Part shown: piece after piece, positions 1 to 7,322 of the stretch
Layout: the number at the start of each line of letters is the position of its first letter
How positions within the stretch are numbered: position 1 is the first letter of the stretch
Assembly (NCBI GenBank): GCA_964439135.1
Contig: CAYTNN010000035.1
Location: 1 to 27,683, forward strand
Source of the DNA: JAFGPJ01 sp964439135
GTDB taxonomy: Bacteria; Planctomycetota; Phycisphaerae; Sedimentisphaerales; Anaerobacaceae
Length of the DNA: 27,683 bases
Direction of reading: 5' to 3'
Position numbers and translations under genes: made by a program
Notes under the pieces: generated by a model
What the model saw: only the letters and a program-made list of their open reading frames with translations
Told to the model about the DNA's origin: nothing
The model's database searches: none

Positions 1-314
1 TTTCACAGGTAACTGCGGGCCAGACAATCGAGACGGTACAAGAGCACGAAGGTACGTTCCTTTGTCGTGACATAGTCCTCGAGAGCGGAAACACCATCGG
101 CGTCGTGGATGCACACTGCTTCATGCTCGATTCCGGGCAATGGGTAGCCGCACAAAACCTGACAAGCGGTCAAAGATTGAAAACACTAACCGGCACGGTC
201 GGCATCAAGAGCATCACAACGAGAAGCTACACCGGCAAGGTTTACAATCTGAAGATCCAGGGTTCAGACCAGTATATGGTAGGCGAGGATTCCGTAATCG
301 TACGTGATTTCTAA
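1..314 (+). CDS. Hint-domain protein, C-terminal part (5' end outside window)
   Basis: The frame is open from base 3 to a TAA at 312-314, so about 103 residues of a larger protein are visible. They look like the second half of a Hint (hedgehog/intein) domain. There is a VDAHCFMLDSGQWVAA stretch of the H-x-F...G-x-W-V-x-A type, then LTSGQRLKT, then a final VYNLKI...YMVGEDSVIVRDF strand pair. Hint domains carry out self-cleavage or splicing and often release toxin or adhesin parts. The protein stops at VIVRDF, without the usual terminal His-Asn and with no C-terminal extein, so normal splicing is doubtful. The N-terminal nucleophile and any effector domain lie outside the window. The family call is fairly sure; the role is unknown. 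Confidence 0.6.
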   Translation, partial: SQVTAGQTIETVQEHEGTFLCRDIVLESGNTIGVVDAHCFMLDSGQWVAAQNLTSGQRLKTLTGTVGIKSITTRSYTGKVYNLKIQGSDQYMVGEDSVIVRDF

Positions 315-371
315 TACGGCGTTTATCGGGTATTCAACCCGCTTATAGAACACCGTACGTGTTTATTTTTT
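315..371 (+). terminator. Imperfect terminator-like hairpin after the Hint gene
   Basis: A core hairpin (CGGGT, 5-base loop, ACCCG) sits inside an imperfect outer stem with arms near 315-325 and 346-357, followed by a T-rich run at about 361-371. An extra 9-base inverted pair (TACGTGATT at 301-309, AATCACGTA at 372-380) encloses the whole structure. Its position directly behind the stop codon fits transcription termination of the Hint gene. Confidence 0.4.
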
Positions 372-407
372 AATCACGTATAGGTTATTCTTGCTTCGGT
401 TGTTTAC

Positions 408-447
408 AAGCGGTCTTATGCTGAATTGCATAAGGCCGCTTTTTATT
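408..447 (+). terminator. Strong intrinsic terminator
   Basis: A 14-base stem (408-421 with 428-441, one G-T pair) with a 6-base TGAATT loop is followed directly by a T-rich tail. The T tract is on the + side, so it stops rightward transcription from the Hint gene before smpB. This implies that smpB has its own promoter in 448-517; I could not identify a convincing one. Confidence 0.75.
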
Positions 448-517
448 TAAGTGCGTGTTCTGCTGTGCGTGTTCATTTTGCAACTGATTCTTGTAATAAT
501 AGCTTGCCGTCGCTATC

Positions 518-1012
518 ATGGTGCGAATGGCAGCAAAATCACACAAGGACAAGAACAAACAGGGGCCCGTGGCGGTCAACAAGAAGGCTTACAGAAACTT
601 CGAGATTATCGAGAAGTACGAGGCCGGCCTTGGACTGCTGGGTACGGAGGTTAAATCCCTGCGGTCCGGCGGCGGCGACCTGAGCGGTTCATACGCAAGG
701 ATCGATAGCGAGCAATGCTGGCTCGTCGGTGCCGGTATTGCACCATACAAGCAGGCCGGGGCCCGGCAGCACGACCCGACCAGAAAAAGAAAGCTGCTGC
801 TGCACATGGCGGAAATCCGCAAGATAAAAATCAAGCTCGAACAAAGAGGTTTTACTCTTGTGCCTCTGAAGATTTATTTTAATGACAGGGGCCTGGCAAA
901 AATAGAATTAGCCCTTGCCAGAGGCAAAAGACAATACGATAAAAGACAAGCTATAACGAAGCGCGACCAAAAACGCGACATCGATAGAAGTATGAAAAAA
1001 TATCGAAAATAG
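518..1012 (+). CDS. smpB: SsrA (tmRNA)-binding protein SmpB
   Basis: SmpB binds tmRNA and brings it to stalled ribosomes for trans-translation. The 164-residue protein matches the family length (about 150-160) and its motifs: NKKAYRNFEI, YEAGL.LLGTEVKSLR, the WL....I.PY segment, DPTRKRKLLLH, the TLVPLKIYF strand and the basic LARGKRQYDKRQAI tail ending in a Lys/Arg-rich extension. The first ATG is at 518, with a second in-frame ATG at 527. Neither has a clear Shine-Dalgarno site, so the start is uncertain by three codons. It heads a same-strand block with a DUF1844 gene 31 bases downstream and then trpC. The tmRNA gene itself is not in the window. The identification is firm. Confidence 0.96.
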   Translation: MVRMAAKSHKDKNKQGPVAVNKKAYRNFEIIEKYEAGLGLLGTEVKSLRSGGGDLSGSYARIDSEQCWLVGAGIAPYKQAGARQHDPTRKRKLLLHMAEIRKIKIKLEQRGFTLVPLKIYFNDRGLAKIELALARGKRQYDKRQAITKRDQKRDIDRSMKKYRK

Positions 1013-1043
1013 AGAAGAACAGGATTTAGAGGAGCCTCAGATT

Positions 1044-1433
1044 ATGGGTAAAGAAAAAGAGCAGGAGAAAAAAATCATTGTCGATGAGGACTGGAAACAG
1101 GAAGCACAGAAAGAGAAGGATGTATTAGCCGCACAGGAAGAAGCTGAGAAAAAAGATGAGCAGCAGGAAGAGCCGTCTCACGGCCCTTTGCCGGCAGGTA
1201 ATTTTGCCGCGCTTGTAAGCATGCTCACCACGCAGGCATTATTCGCCCTGGGCCTGCTGCAGATAAAGGGGCAGGAAGAAAGAAAGCCCGATCTGGAGAT
1301 GGCGAAATATAACATCGATATGCTCCAGGTCCTCGAGGAAAAAACCAAGGGCAATTTGACGGAAGAAGAAGAAACTGTGCTTGTGAATACTCTCAACGAG
1401 CTTCGTATGGGCTATGTTAAAATCGCAGGGTAA
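1044..1433 (+). CDS. DUF1844 family protein
   Basis: This 129-residue protein has two parts. Residues 1-45 are a low-complexity, highly charged Lys/Glu/Gln-rich stretch, probably disordered or coiled. The C-terminal half matches DUF1844, with a NFAALVSMLTTQALFALG helix, then LEMAKYNIDMLQVLEEKTKGN and LTEEEETVLVNTLNELRMGYV. The function of DUF1844 is not established; members are small, apparently cytosolic proteins found in planctomycetes, acidobacteria and deltaproteobacteria. A GAGGAG Shine-Dalgarno site lies about 10 bases before the ATG. The stop codon is only 6 bases before trpC, so translation of the two is probably coupled. Confidence 0.85.
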   Translation: MGKEKEQEKKIIVDEDWKQEAQKEKDVLAAQEEAEKKDEQQEEPSHGPLPAGNFAALVSMLTTQALFALGLLQIKGQEERKPDLEMAKYNIDMLQVLEEKTKGNLTEEEETVLVNTLNELRMGYVKIAG

Positions 1434-1439
1434 ACAAAA

Positions 1440-2243
1440 TTGGCGAACATATTAGACAAAATAATTGCCGACAAGCGAGCCGAAGTGCGTTCTCGACAAT
1501 CAGCGATAAGTCTCGATACGTTGAAGCAGCAGGTTCGTTCTTTAGCCAAGTGCCGCAATTTCTACAAGGCCATCACCAAGCCTAACCGTCGGGGCATAAA
1601 CGTTATCGCAGAGGTCAAAAAGGCCTCGCCGTCGGCCGGTCTGATTCGTGAAGATTTCGATCCCGTGGCAATCGCGCAAACGTATGAAAAATGCGGCGCC
1701 GACGCCATTAGCGTCCTTACCGATGAAAAGTACTTTCAGGGCCGGCTCGAATACATAAGTCAGATACGCCGGGAGGTGGATTTGCCCGTTATACGAAAGG
1801 ATTTTATTATCGACCTCTGGCAGGTTTACGAATCCCGCGCCGCCGGCGCCGATGCGATACTGCTGATAGCCGAAGCTCTGAAACCGGGCGAGTTGATGGA
1901 CATGATGATTGCCGCTGCCGAGTTGACGCTCACTGTGCTGCTGGAGGTCCATCAGGCCGATTCGCTGCTGGAGGTTCGCAGTATGATAGGTTTCCCGAAG
2001 AAAGGTTACAGCGTTCTCGGAATCAACAATCGCGACCTGACGACGATGCAGGTTGATTTGAACACGACCAGCAGGTTGGGGGGACTTCTCGAAAATAACG
2101 ATGAGCTGGTCTCCGAGAGCGGCATAAAAACCCGAGCCGACGTAGAAAAGCTCATGTCCGCCGGCGTAAGGGCGGTTCTGATCGGCCAGACGCTGTGTGA
2201 ACATCCCGACATCGAGGAAAAATTCACCGAGCTGTTCGGCTGA
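1440..2243 (+). CDS. trpC: Indole-3-glycerol phosphate synthase
   Basis: The enzyme converts CdRP (1-(2-carboxyphenylamino)-1-deoxyribulose 5-phosphate) to indole-3-glycerol phosphate, the fourth chorismate-dependent step of tryptophan synthesis, in the cytosol. The 267 residues are the length of a monofunctional TrpC. Signature segments of the (beta/alpha)8 barrel are visible: VIAEVKKASPSAG (about 55-67, Glu58 and Lys60), VIRKDFIID (Lys120), LLEVH (Glu169), GINNRDL (about 194-200) and VSESGIK (Glu226, Ser227). These match the known catalytic Lys, Lys, Glu, Asn and Glu-Ser set. The start is a TTG at 1440, supported by the MANILDKIIADKRAEV N terminus and by the upstream stop six bases away. 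No other trp gene is nearby, so the pathway is dispersed. Confidence 0.97.
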   Translation: MANILDKIIADKRAEVRSRQSAISLDTLKQQVRSLAKCRNFYKAITKPNRRGINVIAEVKKASPSAGLIREDFDPVAIAQTYEKCGADAISVLTDEKYFQGRLEYISQIRREVDLPVIRKDFIIDLWQVYESRAAGADAILLIAEALKPGELMDMMIAAAELTLTVLLEVHQADSLLEVRSMIGFPKKGYSVLGINNRDLTTMQVDLNTTSRLGGLLENNDELVSESGIKTRADVEKLMSAGVRAVLIGQTLCEHPDIEEKFTELFG

Positions 2244-2324
2244 AATTTTATTGTTAGCCGTGGTTGCTAAGTTCCGAAGTTGTGCTGAAGCCGCAGGCTG
2301 CATTTGAAGTGAGGTCAAAGTATT

Positions 2325-2684
2325 ATGAATGTATTTTTCTATTTGCTTCTGGGATTGGTAGCCGGTATTTTCAGCGGCCTGATAGGTATTGGGGGAGCAA
2401 TAATTATTATTCCTTCGCTGGTTCTGTTGTTCGATCTCTCGCAGCACACCGCTCAGGGCACGACGCTGGCGTTGATGGTCCCGCCGATTGGCCTGCTCGC
2501 AGCGTGGACTTATTACAAACAAGGTTTCGTGGATTTTAAAATAGCCGGGCTGATTTGTCTTGGCTTCTTTTTCGGCGGCCTGGTGGGCGCCAGATACGCA
2601 ACCGACATCCCGGACGATGTTCTGCGAAAGATTTTCGGGGTGATATTACTTGCTGCATCGCTGAGAATGATTTTCTACAAATAA
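2325..2684 (+). CDS. Half-size TauE/SafE family membrane protein
   Basis: A 119-residue integral membrane protein with three to four predicted helices (about 3-22, 26-46, 48-64, 72-92 and 98-117). The GLVAGIFSGLIGIGGAIIIIPSLV segment near the N terminus is the hallmark repeat of TauE/SafE (DUF81) transporters, which are linked to export of sulfite, sulfoacetate or related anions. Full-length members have two such repeats in about 250 residues; this one has a single repeat and would have to dimerise. Short single-repeat members are common, so this need not be a truncation. A GAGGT Shine-Dalgarno site precedes the ATG. It lies 81 bases behind trpC on the same strand and converges on glnS. The substrate cannot be inferred. 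Confidence 0.8.
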   Translation: MNVFFYLLLGLVAGIFSGLIGIGGAIIIIPSLVLLFDLSQHTAQGTTLALMVPPIGLLAAWTYYKQGFVDFKIAGLICLGFFFGGLVGARYATDIPDDVLRKIFGVILLAASLRMIFYK

Positions 2685-2721
2685 TAAAAACATTTTCCGC
2701 TTCGGCAGCTCACCGTATTTG

Positions 2722-4410
2722 CTATTTTTTTTGCGCCTTCTGGATTTTGGCCCAGGTGTCACGCAGACCGACGGTCCGGTTGAATACCGGCTTTTCTTTT
2801 ATGCTGTCTTTATCGACGCAGAAGTAACCCAGCCGCTCGAACTGATACTGGCTCAGGGGCTTTGCTTCCGCCAGTGATGGCTCCACCCGGCACGAACTCA
2901 ACACATCCAGCGAGTCCGGATTCAGATTGGATTTGAAATCCTCGCCCTCGGCTACATCGTCGGGATTTTCCTTCGTGAACAGATGGTCGTACAATCTGAC
3001 TTCAGCTTCGAGCGCGTGCTGGGCCGAGACCCAGTGCAGCGTTGATTTGACCTTGCGCCCGTCTGGAGCGTCACCGCCCCGCGTGGCGGGGTCATACGTA
3101 CAGTGAAGCTCGATAACCTTGCCGTTTGCGTCTTTGACCACATCGGTGCAGGTCACGAAATAAGCATATCGCAGCCGGACTTCTCTGCCGGGGGCCAGGC
3201 GGAAGAACTTCTTCGGAGGCTCTTCCATAAAATCTTCCCGCTCGATATAAAACTCGCGCGAGAACGGCACCTTTCTCGTGCCGGCACCGGCGTCTTCGGG
3301 ATTGTTGATTGCATCGAGCTCTTCGACCTGGCCTTCGGGGTAGTTGTCGATGACCACCTTGAGCGGCCGAAGCACTGCCATCACTCGCGGCGAAGTTTTG
3401 TTCAAATCCTCCCTGAGGCAGTGTTCCAGCAGCGCGATGTCAACGGTACTGTTGAACTTGTTGACACCGATTCGCCGGCAGAATTCCCGAATCGATTCGG
3501 GCGAATAGCCCCTTCTCCTTATTCCGCTGATAGTCGGCATTCGCGGGTCGTCCCAGCCGCCGACGAGGCCCTCCTGCACCAAATTCAGCAGCCTTCGCTT
3601 GCTCATCACGGTATAAGTAAGATTCAGCCGGGCGAACTCGATTTGCTGCGGATGATAAGCGCCCAGCTCGTCGAGGAACCAGTCGTACAGGGGCCGGTGG
3701 TTCTCGAACTCCAGCGTGCAGATCGAATGCGTTATCCGTTCGACGGAATCTTCGAGCCCGTGGGCCCAGTCGTACATCGGGTAGATGCACCATTTGTCGC
3801 CCGACCGGTGGTGTGAGGCGTGCAGGATGCGATACATCACGGGATCGCGCATATTCAGATTGGGATGCGCCATATCGATTTTCGCTCGAAGCGTGCGCGA
3901 GCCGTCCGGGAATTCGCCCGCCCTCATCCGCTCGAACAAGTCCAGATTCTCCTCGACCGAACGATTGCGATAGGGACTGTCCCTGCCCGGCTCGGTCAGC
4001 GTGCCGCGGTACTGCCGTGTTTGTTCAGCCGCCAGATCGCAGACATACGCCTTGCCCTTTTTTACAAGCTGCAAAGCGTACTCGTACATCTGCTCGAAAT
4101 AGTCCGATCCGTAATAGAGATGTTCGCCCCAATCCCAGCCGATCCAGCGAACGTCCTCGATGATGGAGTTAACGTATTCCTGCTCCTCCTTCTCCGGATT
4201 CGTATCGTCGAACCGCAGATGGCACCGGCCGCCAAATTCCGCCGCTATGCCGAAGTTCAAACAAATGCTCTTGGCATGTCCGATATGCAAATACCCGTTC
4301 GGCTCCGGCGGAAATCGCGTCACCACACGCCCATCCCATTTATTGGTTTTGGTGTCTTCGGCAACAATTGCACGAATAAAATCAAGTCTGGTATTGTCAT
4401 CTTTGCTCAT
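2722..4410 (-). CDS. glnS: Glutamine--tRNA ligase
   Basis: Class I synthetase that charges tRNA-Gln with glutamine. The 562 residues match bacterial GlnRS (about 555) without the YqeY fusion seen in some relatives. The catalytic Rossmann fold carries PPEPNGYLHIGHAKS (HIGH at 42-45), FDDTNPE (67-73), YPMYDWAHGLEDS (about 210-222) and TVMSKRRL (about 267-274, the KMSKS-type loop). The C-terminal beta-barrels follow from about 340. The start at 4410 has an AAGGA ribosome site about 10 bases upstream, and a near-consensus promoter sits at 4477-4505. Having GlnRS suggests a direct rather than amidotransferase route for Gln-tRNA, although both may coexist. The identification is certain. Confidence 0.98.
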   Translation of the reverse strand: MSKDDNTRLDFIRAIVAEDTKTNKWDGRVVTRFPPEPNGYLHIGHAKSICLNFGIAAEFGGRCHLRFDDTNPEKEEQEYVNSIIEDVRWIGWDWGEHLYYGSDYFEQMYEYALQLVKKGKAYVCDLAAEQTRQYRGTLTEPGRDSPYRNRSVEENLDLFERMRAGEFPDGSRTLRAKIDMAHPNLNMRDPVMYRILHASHHRSGDKWCIYPMYDWAHGLEDSVERITHSICTLEFENHRPLYDWFLDELGAYHPQQIEFARLNLTYTVMSKRRLLNLVQEGLVGGWDDPRMPTISGIRRRGYSPESIREFCRRIGVNKFNSTVDIALLEHCLREDLNKTSPRVMAVLRPLKVVIDNYPEGQVEELDAINNPEDAGAGTRKVPFSREFYIEREDFMEEPPKKFFRLAPGREVRLRYAYFVTCTDVVKDANGKVIELHCTYDPATRGGDAPDGRKVKSTLHWVSAQHALEAEVRLYDHLFTKENPDDVAEGEDFKSNLNPDSLDVLSSCRVEPSLAEAKPLSQYQFERLGYFCVDKDSIKEKPVFNRTVGLRDTWAKIQKAQKK

Positions 4411-4431
4411 TATGAGTAGTTCCTTGTTCTC

Positions 4432-4514
4432 AGTTCGTTATTCTCCGTAAGGAGTCCATAAGATATTATTCATCATACTATAAATTGTGTACGATATAAT
4501 ATCAATAACGAACT
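4432..4514. repeat. 11-base inverted repeat around the glnS promoter
   Basis: AGTTCGTTATT at 4432-4442 is the exact reverse complement of AATAACGAACT at 4504-4514. The right arm overlaps the -35 region and the left arm lies in the glnS leader. It could be an operator, a leader structure or a fragment of a dispersed intergenic repeat; the sequence alone does not decide. Confidence 0.45.
4477..4505 (-). promoter_or_regulatory. Sigma-70-type promoter for glnS
   Basis: Read on the minus strand, TTGATA (4505-4500) and TATAGT (4482-4477) are separated by exactly 17 bases. This is close to the sigma-70 consensus. Transcription would begin near 4470 and give a leader of about 60 bases before the glnS ATG at 4410. 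The promoter lies between the arms of an 11-base inverted repeat (4432-4442 and 4504-4514). Confidence 0.65.
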
Positions 4515-4986
4515 ATGAACTCTGTGGTCCGAAACAGACGAATGAAATCAGGAGCAGGATCACTCCCGAGACAAACAGCAGGATTCTGTTCCGCGGCTCG
4601 GTGCATCGTTTGAGCCACTGCGGCATGGCCGCCTCGGGGGACTGGCCGTTCGATTCTTCCATCAGGGCCTTGCGAGCGGCGGCCAACTGCCGGCTCCTCG
4701 CCCTGGGATAAACTGTGTTTGCATCCACAGATTTGGTGCCAAACGTAGCCGGGGCGAGGCGATCGATAACAAGATTAGGGTCTTCTTCCAATCGCTCCAG
4801 CAATACATCGTAGTCTGTGTTTAAAGATGCGAGCCGACCCAGGGATTCCTGTGCCGTTCTAAGGAACTGCTTGTTCCGATAGTACTGCACCAAATCGTCA
4901 CAGAGTATGGAGCTGCTTAGCGAGGCCGCACCGATACTGAAGAACAGAACAAAGAAAACCGCATGGATGACTTTTCGTCCCTGCAT
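4513..4986 (-). CDS. Hypothetical two-TM protein
   Basis: I do not recognise this 157-residue protein. An N-terminal hydrophobic segment (about 7-29) is followed by a polar, helix-prone region with heptad-like Leu spacing (about 33-70: YYRNKQFLRTAQESLGRLASL). A charged middle holds an Arg/Ala-rich patch (about 95-110), and a second hydrophobic helix (about 134-152) lies near the C terminus. This predicts a membrane protein with both ends on one side and a soluble loop of about 100 residues. No good Shine-Dalgarno site is seen before the ATG at 4986. It lies upstream of glnS on the same strand, but glnS has its own promoter overlapping its 3' end. It looks like a real gene, with coherent composition and membrane pattern, but its function is unknown. 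Confidence 0.6.
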   Translation of the reverse strand: MQGRKVIHAVFFVLFFSIGAASLSSSILCDDLVQYYRNKQFLRTAQESLGRLASLNTDYDVLLERLEEDPNLVIDRLAPATFGTKSVDANTVYPRARSRQLAAARKALMEESNGQSPEAAMPQWLKRCTEPRNRILLFVSGVILLLISFVCFGPQSS

Positions 4987-5329
4987 AGCTCAAGGCAGGG
5001 CGGCCGGCAAACCGCCCGTCCATTTCTCCATAATACCTGAAATAAAGCACGCCATTTTTCTGAGAGATTATCGACTTTCGCCGATGACGTCAAGGCCGGC
5101 GTAAAAGTTGCGACGATAATATCTCCTAGAAAAAGTTTTTCTTGCCCATTTCTGCCTTGCCGGCACCCGATGCCTGATGGGACGATTATCATTCCGCCGC
5201 GGATTGGTGCAATGGCCGAACGTAGTGATAGTGGTCTCGTTCCCTGGTATGTAAACTATGAAGCTATCCTGCGATTAGCTAAGCGGCTTAGAAAATCCCT
5301 GGCTCAGTATAGAGTTGCTGAGGCGACTA

Positions 5330-5358
5330 ATGGACCGGCCCCAAAGGCCATCTTTTTT
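5330..5358 (+). terminator. Terminator-like hairpin in the 5.0-5.6 kb gap
   Basis: ATGG(A)CC at 5330-5336 pairs with GGCCAT at 5346-5351 around a 9-base loop, with one bulged A. A run of six T follows at 5353-5358. The stem is short and has a bulge, so strength is moderate. Confidence 0.35.
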
Positions 5359-5530
5359 ACGCTGGAATCGACATTTTGTATCAATTTCGAGAAATTTTTG
5401 GAAAATATTGTAACTTTTTGGCCAGTTTCGCGTCTATATAAGTAGGAACACATAATAGGCCGTTCATAATAAGCCAGCCCCAAAGGAAAGGCTTTTAGAG
5501 TTGAAAAATGCGTCATCACCCTCCTTCAAG

Positions 5531-5561
5531 AGGCCGATACCCACAGGGTCGGCCTTTTTTT
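5531..5561 (+). terminator. Intrinsic terminator upstream of psd
   Basis: AGGCCGA (5531-5537) pairs with TCGGCCT (5549-5555). An inner CCC/GGG stem closes a three-base loop, with a two-base TA bulge on one side. Seven T residues follow (5555-5561). It lies 61 bases before the psd start and has no annotated gene in front of it on this strand. It therefore marks the end of an unannotated transcript or insulates psd. Confidence 0.7.
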
Positions 5562-5621
5562 CTTGATACTTCATGGTTGATAGTTCATAGTACACAGAAT
5601 AATGAACAACGAATAAAACAC

Positions 5622-6332
5622 ATGAGAATTCCTCTGACTAGATATGGTTTGCCGCAGGTGGTTGTTTACCCGGCGGTTGTGCTTGCGGCAATGGTTTGTT
5701 TTCCGCTGATAACGGCAGCTTTTTTGCCGCAGTGGACGGTTGTTGCTATAGAGACGGTTTTGGCCTGTGTTTTGATATGGGCCCTGATGTTCTTCCGCGA
5801 CCCGGAGCGAAGCTGTCCTGCGGATATTAACCTGCTGTTGGCACCAGCCGACGGGCATGTTACCGAGATCGAAAGGGTGGAAGAAAACAACTTCATCGGC
5901 GGGCCCGCCCTGCGGATCGGAATATTCCTGAGCATTTTCGATATCCACATAAATCGTGCTCCATGTAACGTCAGAATTGAAAAAATCACTTATAAAAAAG
6001 GCAAATACCTCAACGCGATGAATCCTCAATCGGGGCGTCTCAACGAGTCCAACGATCTGGACCTGACCCGAACCGACAGTCCGAAAGACAAGCTGATTGT
6101 CCGGCAAATCAGCGGAGCGATTGCCCGGCGGATAGTCTGCACGACGGCAGAAGGGCAGGAATTAGCTGGCGGCGAAAGGTTCGGTATGATAAAATTCGGC
6201 TCCAGAACAGAATTGTATTTGCCTGTTCGTGAAAATGCAAAGTGCCTCGTGCAAATAGGCGATAAGGTAAAAGCGGGCCTTACGCCGCTTGTAAGATACG
6301 AATTTCGAGATACGGAAGATGTTGAGCTCTAA
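5622..6332 (+). CDS. psd: Phosphatidylserine decarboxylase, short proenzyme type
   Basis: Converts phosphatidylserine to phosphatidylethanolamine at the membrane. The 236 residues fit the short (Psd-A) subclass. There are N-terminal hydrophobic segments (about 11-56) followed by FFRDPER, LLAPADGHV (about 72-80), FLSIFDIHINRAP (His109 region), YKKGKYLNA and the FGSRTELYLP self-cleavage site. Cleavage is expected between Gly193 and Ser194, and the Ser becomes the pyruvoyl group. I chose the ATG at 5622 because the open frame upstream of it runs through the 5531-5561 terminator and contains no family sequence. No Shine-Dalgarno site is obvious. The gene overlaps pssA by 14 bases, pairing consecutive steps of one pathway. 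Confidence 0.95.
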   Translation: MRIPLTRYGLPQVVVYPAVVLAAMVCFPLITAAFLPQWTVVAIETVLACVLIWALMFFRDPERSCPADINLLLAPADGHVTEIERVEENNFIGGPALRIGIFLSIFDIHINRAPCNVRIEKITYKKGKYLNAMNPQSGRLNESNDLDLTRTDSPKDKLIVRQISGAIARRIVCTTAEGQELAGGERFGMIKFGSRTELYLPVRENAKCLVQIGDKVKAGLTPLVRYEFRDTEDVEL

Positions 6333-7314
6333 AACTGATGCTGCGAAGAAAAGTCTGCTTCGGCGGGTGCGCAGGCAGAGGTTAAAGTATATCGCGATTC
6401 TGCCGTCGCTGGTTACGATTCTCAACGGCGTATTCGGCTTTACAGCGATAATCTTCGCCGGCAAAGGCTCGGGGACAATACCTGTTGATTCCAAAATACC
6501 GTTTTTTACATTCGGGTCCACGACTTACTTTGCTATGTCCGGCTATATGATTCTCGTAGCGATGGTTGCCGATATGCTCGACGGCCGGCTCGCACGAAGG
6601 GTTAAAAGCACTTCCAGCTTCGGCGGCCAGCTCGACAGCCTTTGCGATATCATCAGCTTCGGCGTGGCGCCGGCATATCTTATGCTCAATGTTCTGGAAA
6701 ATGAGTTGGCATCGATAGGTCTTTCCGATGAAACATTTCTGCAGCGTTTCGTCTGGCTCTCGGCGGCCGCTTATATAAGCTGTGCGGCTATCCGGTTGGC
6801 CAGATTCAACGTGGAAAACGAGGAGGATGAATCGGCGCACATGAGTTTTATGGGCCTGCCGACGCCCGCCGCCGCGGGAGTAATTGTCAGCCTGGTAATA
6901 TTTCATCAGGAAACAATTTCGACGCTCGCTATTATTTGTGCCCTGCCGTTTTTTGCCCTGGGTATATCAATTCTAATGGTGAGCAGGATTAGATATCCGC
7001 ATATTCTCAATCAGTACCTCAGGGGCAAAAAACCATTCTCATACCTGATAAGGGTGTTGCTGCTGCTGGCTTTTGTATGGTGGAATATTCAGGTGGCTAT
7101 GGTGGTGATTTTCTGTGGTTTTGCGGCGAACAGTTTTATGAAATGGTTATATTTCAGAGTTCCAATTTCAAGATCCATCGCAAAATTGAGACACAAGGCA
7201 AGCCACAATAACGACAATCTCATCCCGGCGGCGCAGCATTCAACTTCTATGGCCATAGACCAGGCCAAAATCGATGAGCAGCACGATATCGCTGGTGGAT
7301 CGGTGCACAAGTAA
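6319..7314 (+). CDS. pssA: CDP-diacylglycerol--serine O-phosphatidyltransferase
   Basis: Integral membrane enzyme that makes phosphatidylserine from CDP-diacylglycerol and serine, supplying Psd. The CDP-alcohol phosphatidyltransferase signature D-x2-D-G-x2-A-R-x8-G-x3-D-x3-D is complete, with Asp85, Asp88, Gly89, Ala92, Arg93, Gly102, Asp106 and Asp110. About seven to eight hydrophobic segments follow to residue 275, in keeping with the family. The 331-residue length exceeds the common 230-280 because of a polar C-terminal tail of about 50 residues (SHNNDNLIPAAQ onward) with no recognised domain. The start ATG lies inside the end of psd (14-base overlap), which indicates translational coupling. 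It converges on the PilZ gene with only 8 bases between the stops. Confidence 0.94.
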   Translation: MLSSKTDAAKKSLLRRVRRQRLKYIAILPSLVTILNGVFGFTAIIFAGKGSGTIPVDSKIPFFTFGSTTYFAMSGYMILVAMVADMLDGRLARRVKSTSSFGGQLDSLCDIISFGVAPAYLMLNVLENELASIGLSDETFLQRFVWLSAAAYISCAAIRLARFNVENEEDESAHMSFMGLPTPAAAGVIVSLVIFHQETISTLAIICALPFFALGISILMVSRIRYPHILNQYLRGKKPFSYLIRVLLLLAFVWWNIQVAMVVIFCGFAANSFMKWLYFRVPISRSIAKLRHKASHNNDNLIPAAQHSTSMAIDQAKIDEQHDIAGGSVHK

Positions 7315-7322
7315 CCTGGGCA

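Larger units (their letters stand above)
4987..5621. other. Long intergenic region, possibly encoding small RNA(s)
   Basis: About 600 bases hold no convincing protein gene. An open frame at 5170-5445 (+) lacks a ribosome site, resembles no family I know, and would run through a terminator-like hairpin at 5330-5358. Visible structure includes a palindrome CTAAGCGGCTTAG (about 5277-5289), a small hairpin GCTCAG...CTGAG(G)C (about 5302-5323), and two terminator-like hairpins on the + strand (5330-5358 and 5531-5561). The second cannot serve an upstream + strand gene, because the nearest one lies far upstream and the preceding annotated gene is on the other strand. One or two small transcripts of about 100-250 bases are therefore possible. 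No promoter could be fixed, and I did not match it to 6S RNA, RNase P RNA or tmRNA. Confidence 0.35.

Noticed and set aside
315..517. Possible tmRNA gene next to smpB
   Set aside because: No tRNA-like ends or tag-peptide frame, and the gap is too short; it contains only terminator hairpins.
1542..2522. 326-residue minus-strand frame opposite trpC
   Set aside because: It lies antisense to an unmistakable TrpC and to the TauE/SafE gene. Its Gln/Arg-rich composition is that of a complementary-frame artefact.
3103..3816. 237-residue + strand frame inside glnS
   Set aside because: Antisense shadow of GlnRS; no independent motif.
5170..5445. 91-residue + strand open frame, or a 77-residue version from 5212
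   Set aside because: No ribosome site, no family resemblance, and it reads through a terminator-like hairpin at 5330-5358. Treated as non-coding.
5508..5621. N-terminal extension of Psd by 38 residues
   Set aside because: It would be encoded by the 5531-5561 terminator and an intergenic stretch, and lacks family sequence. The ATG at 5622 is preferred.
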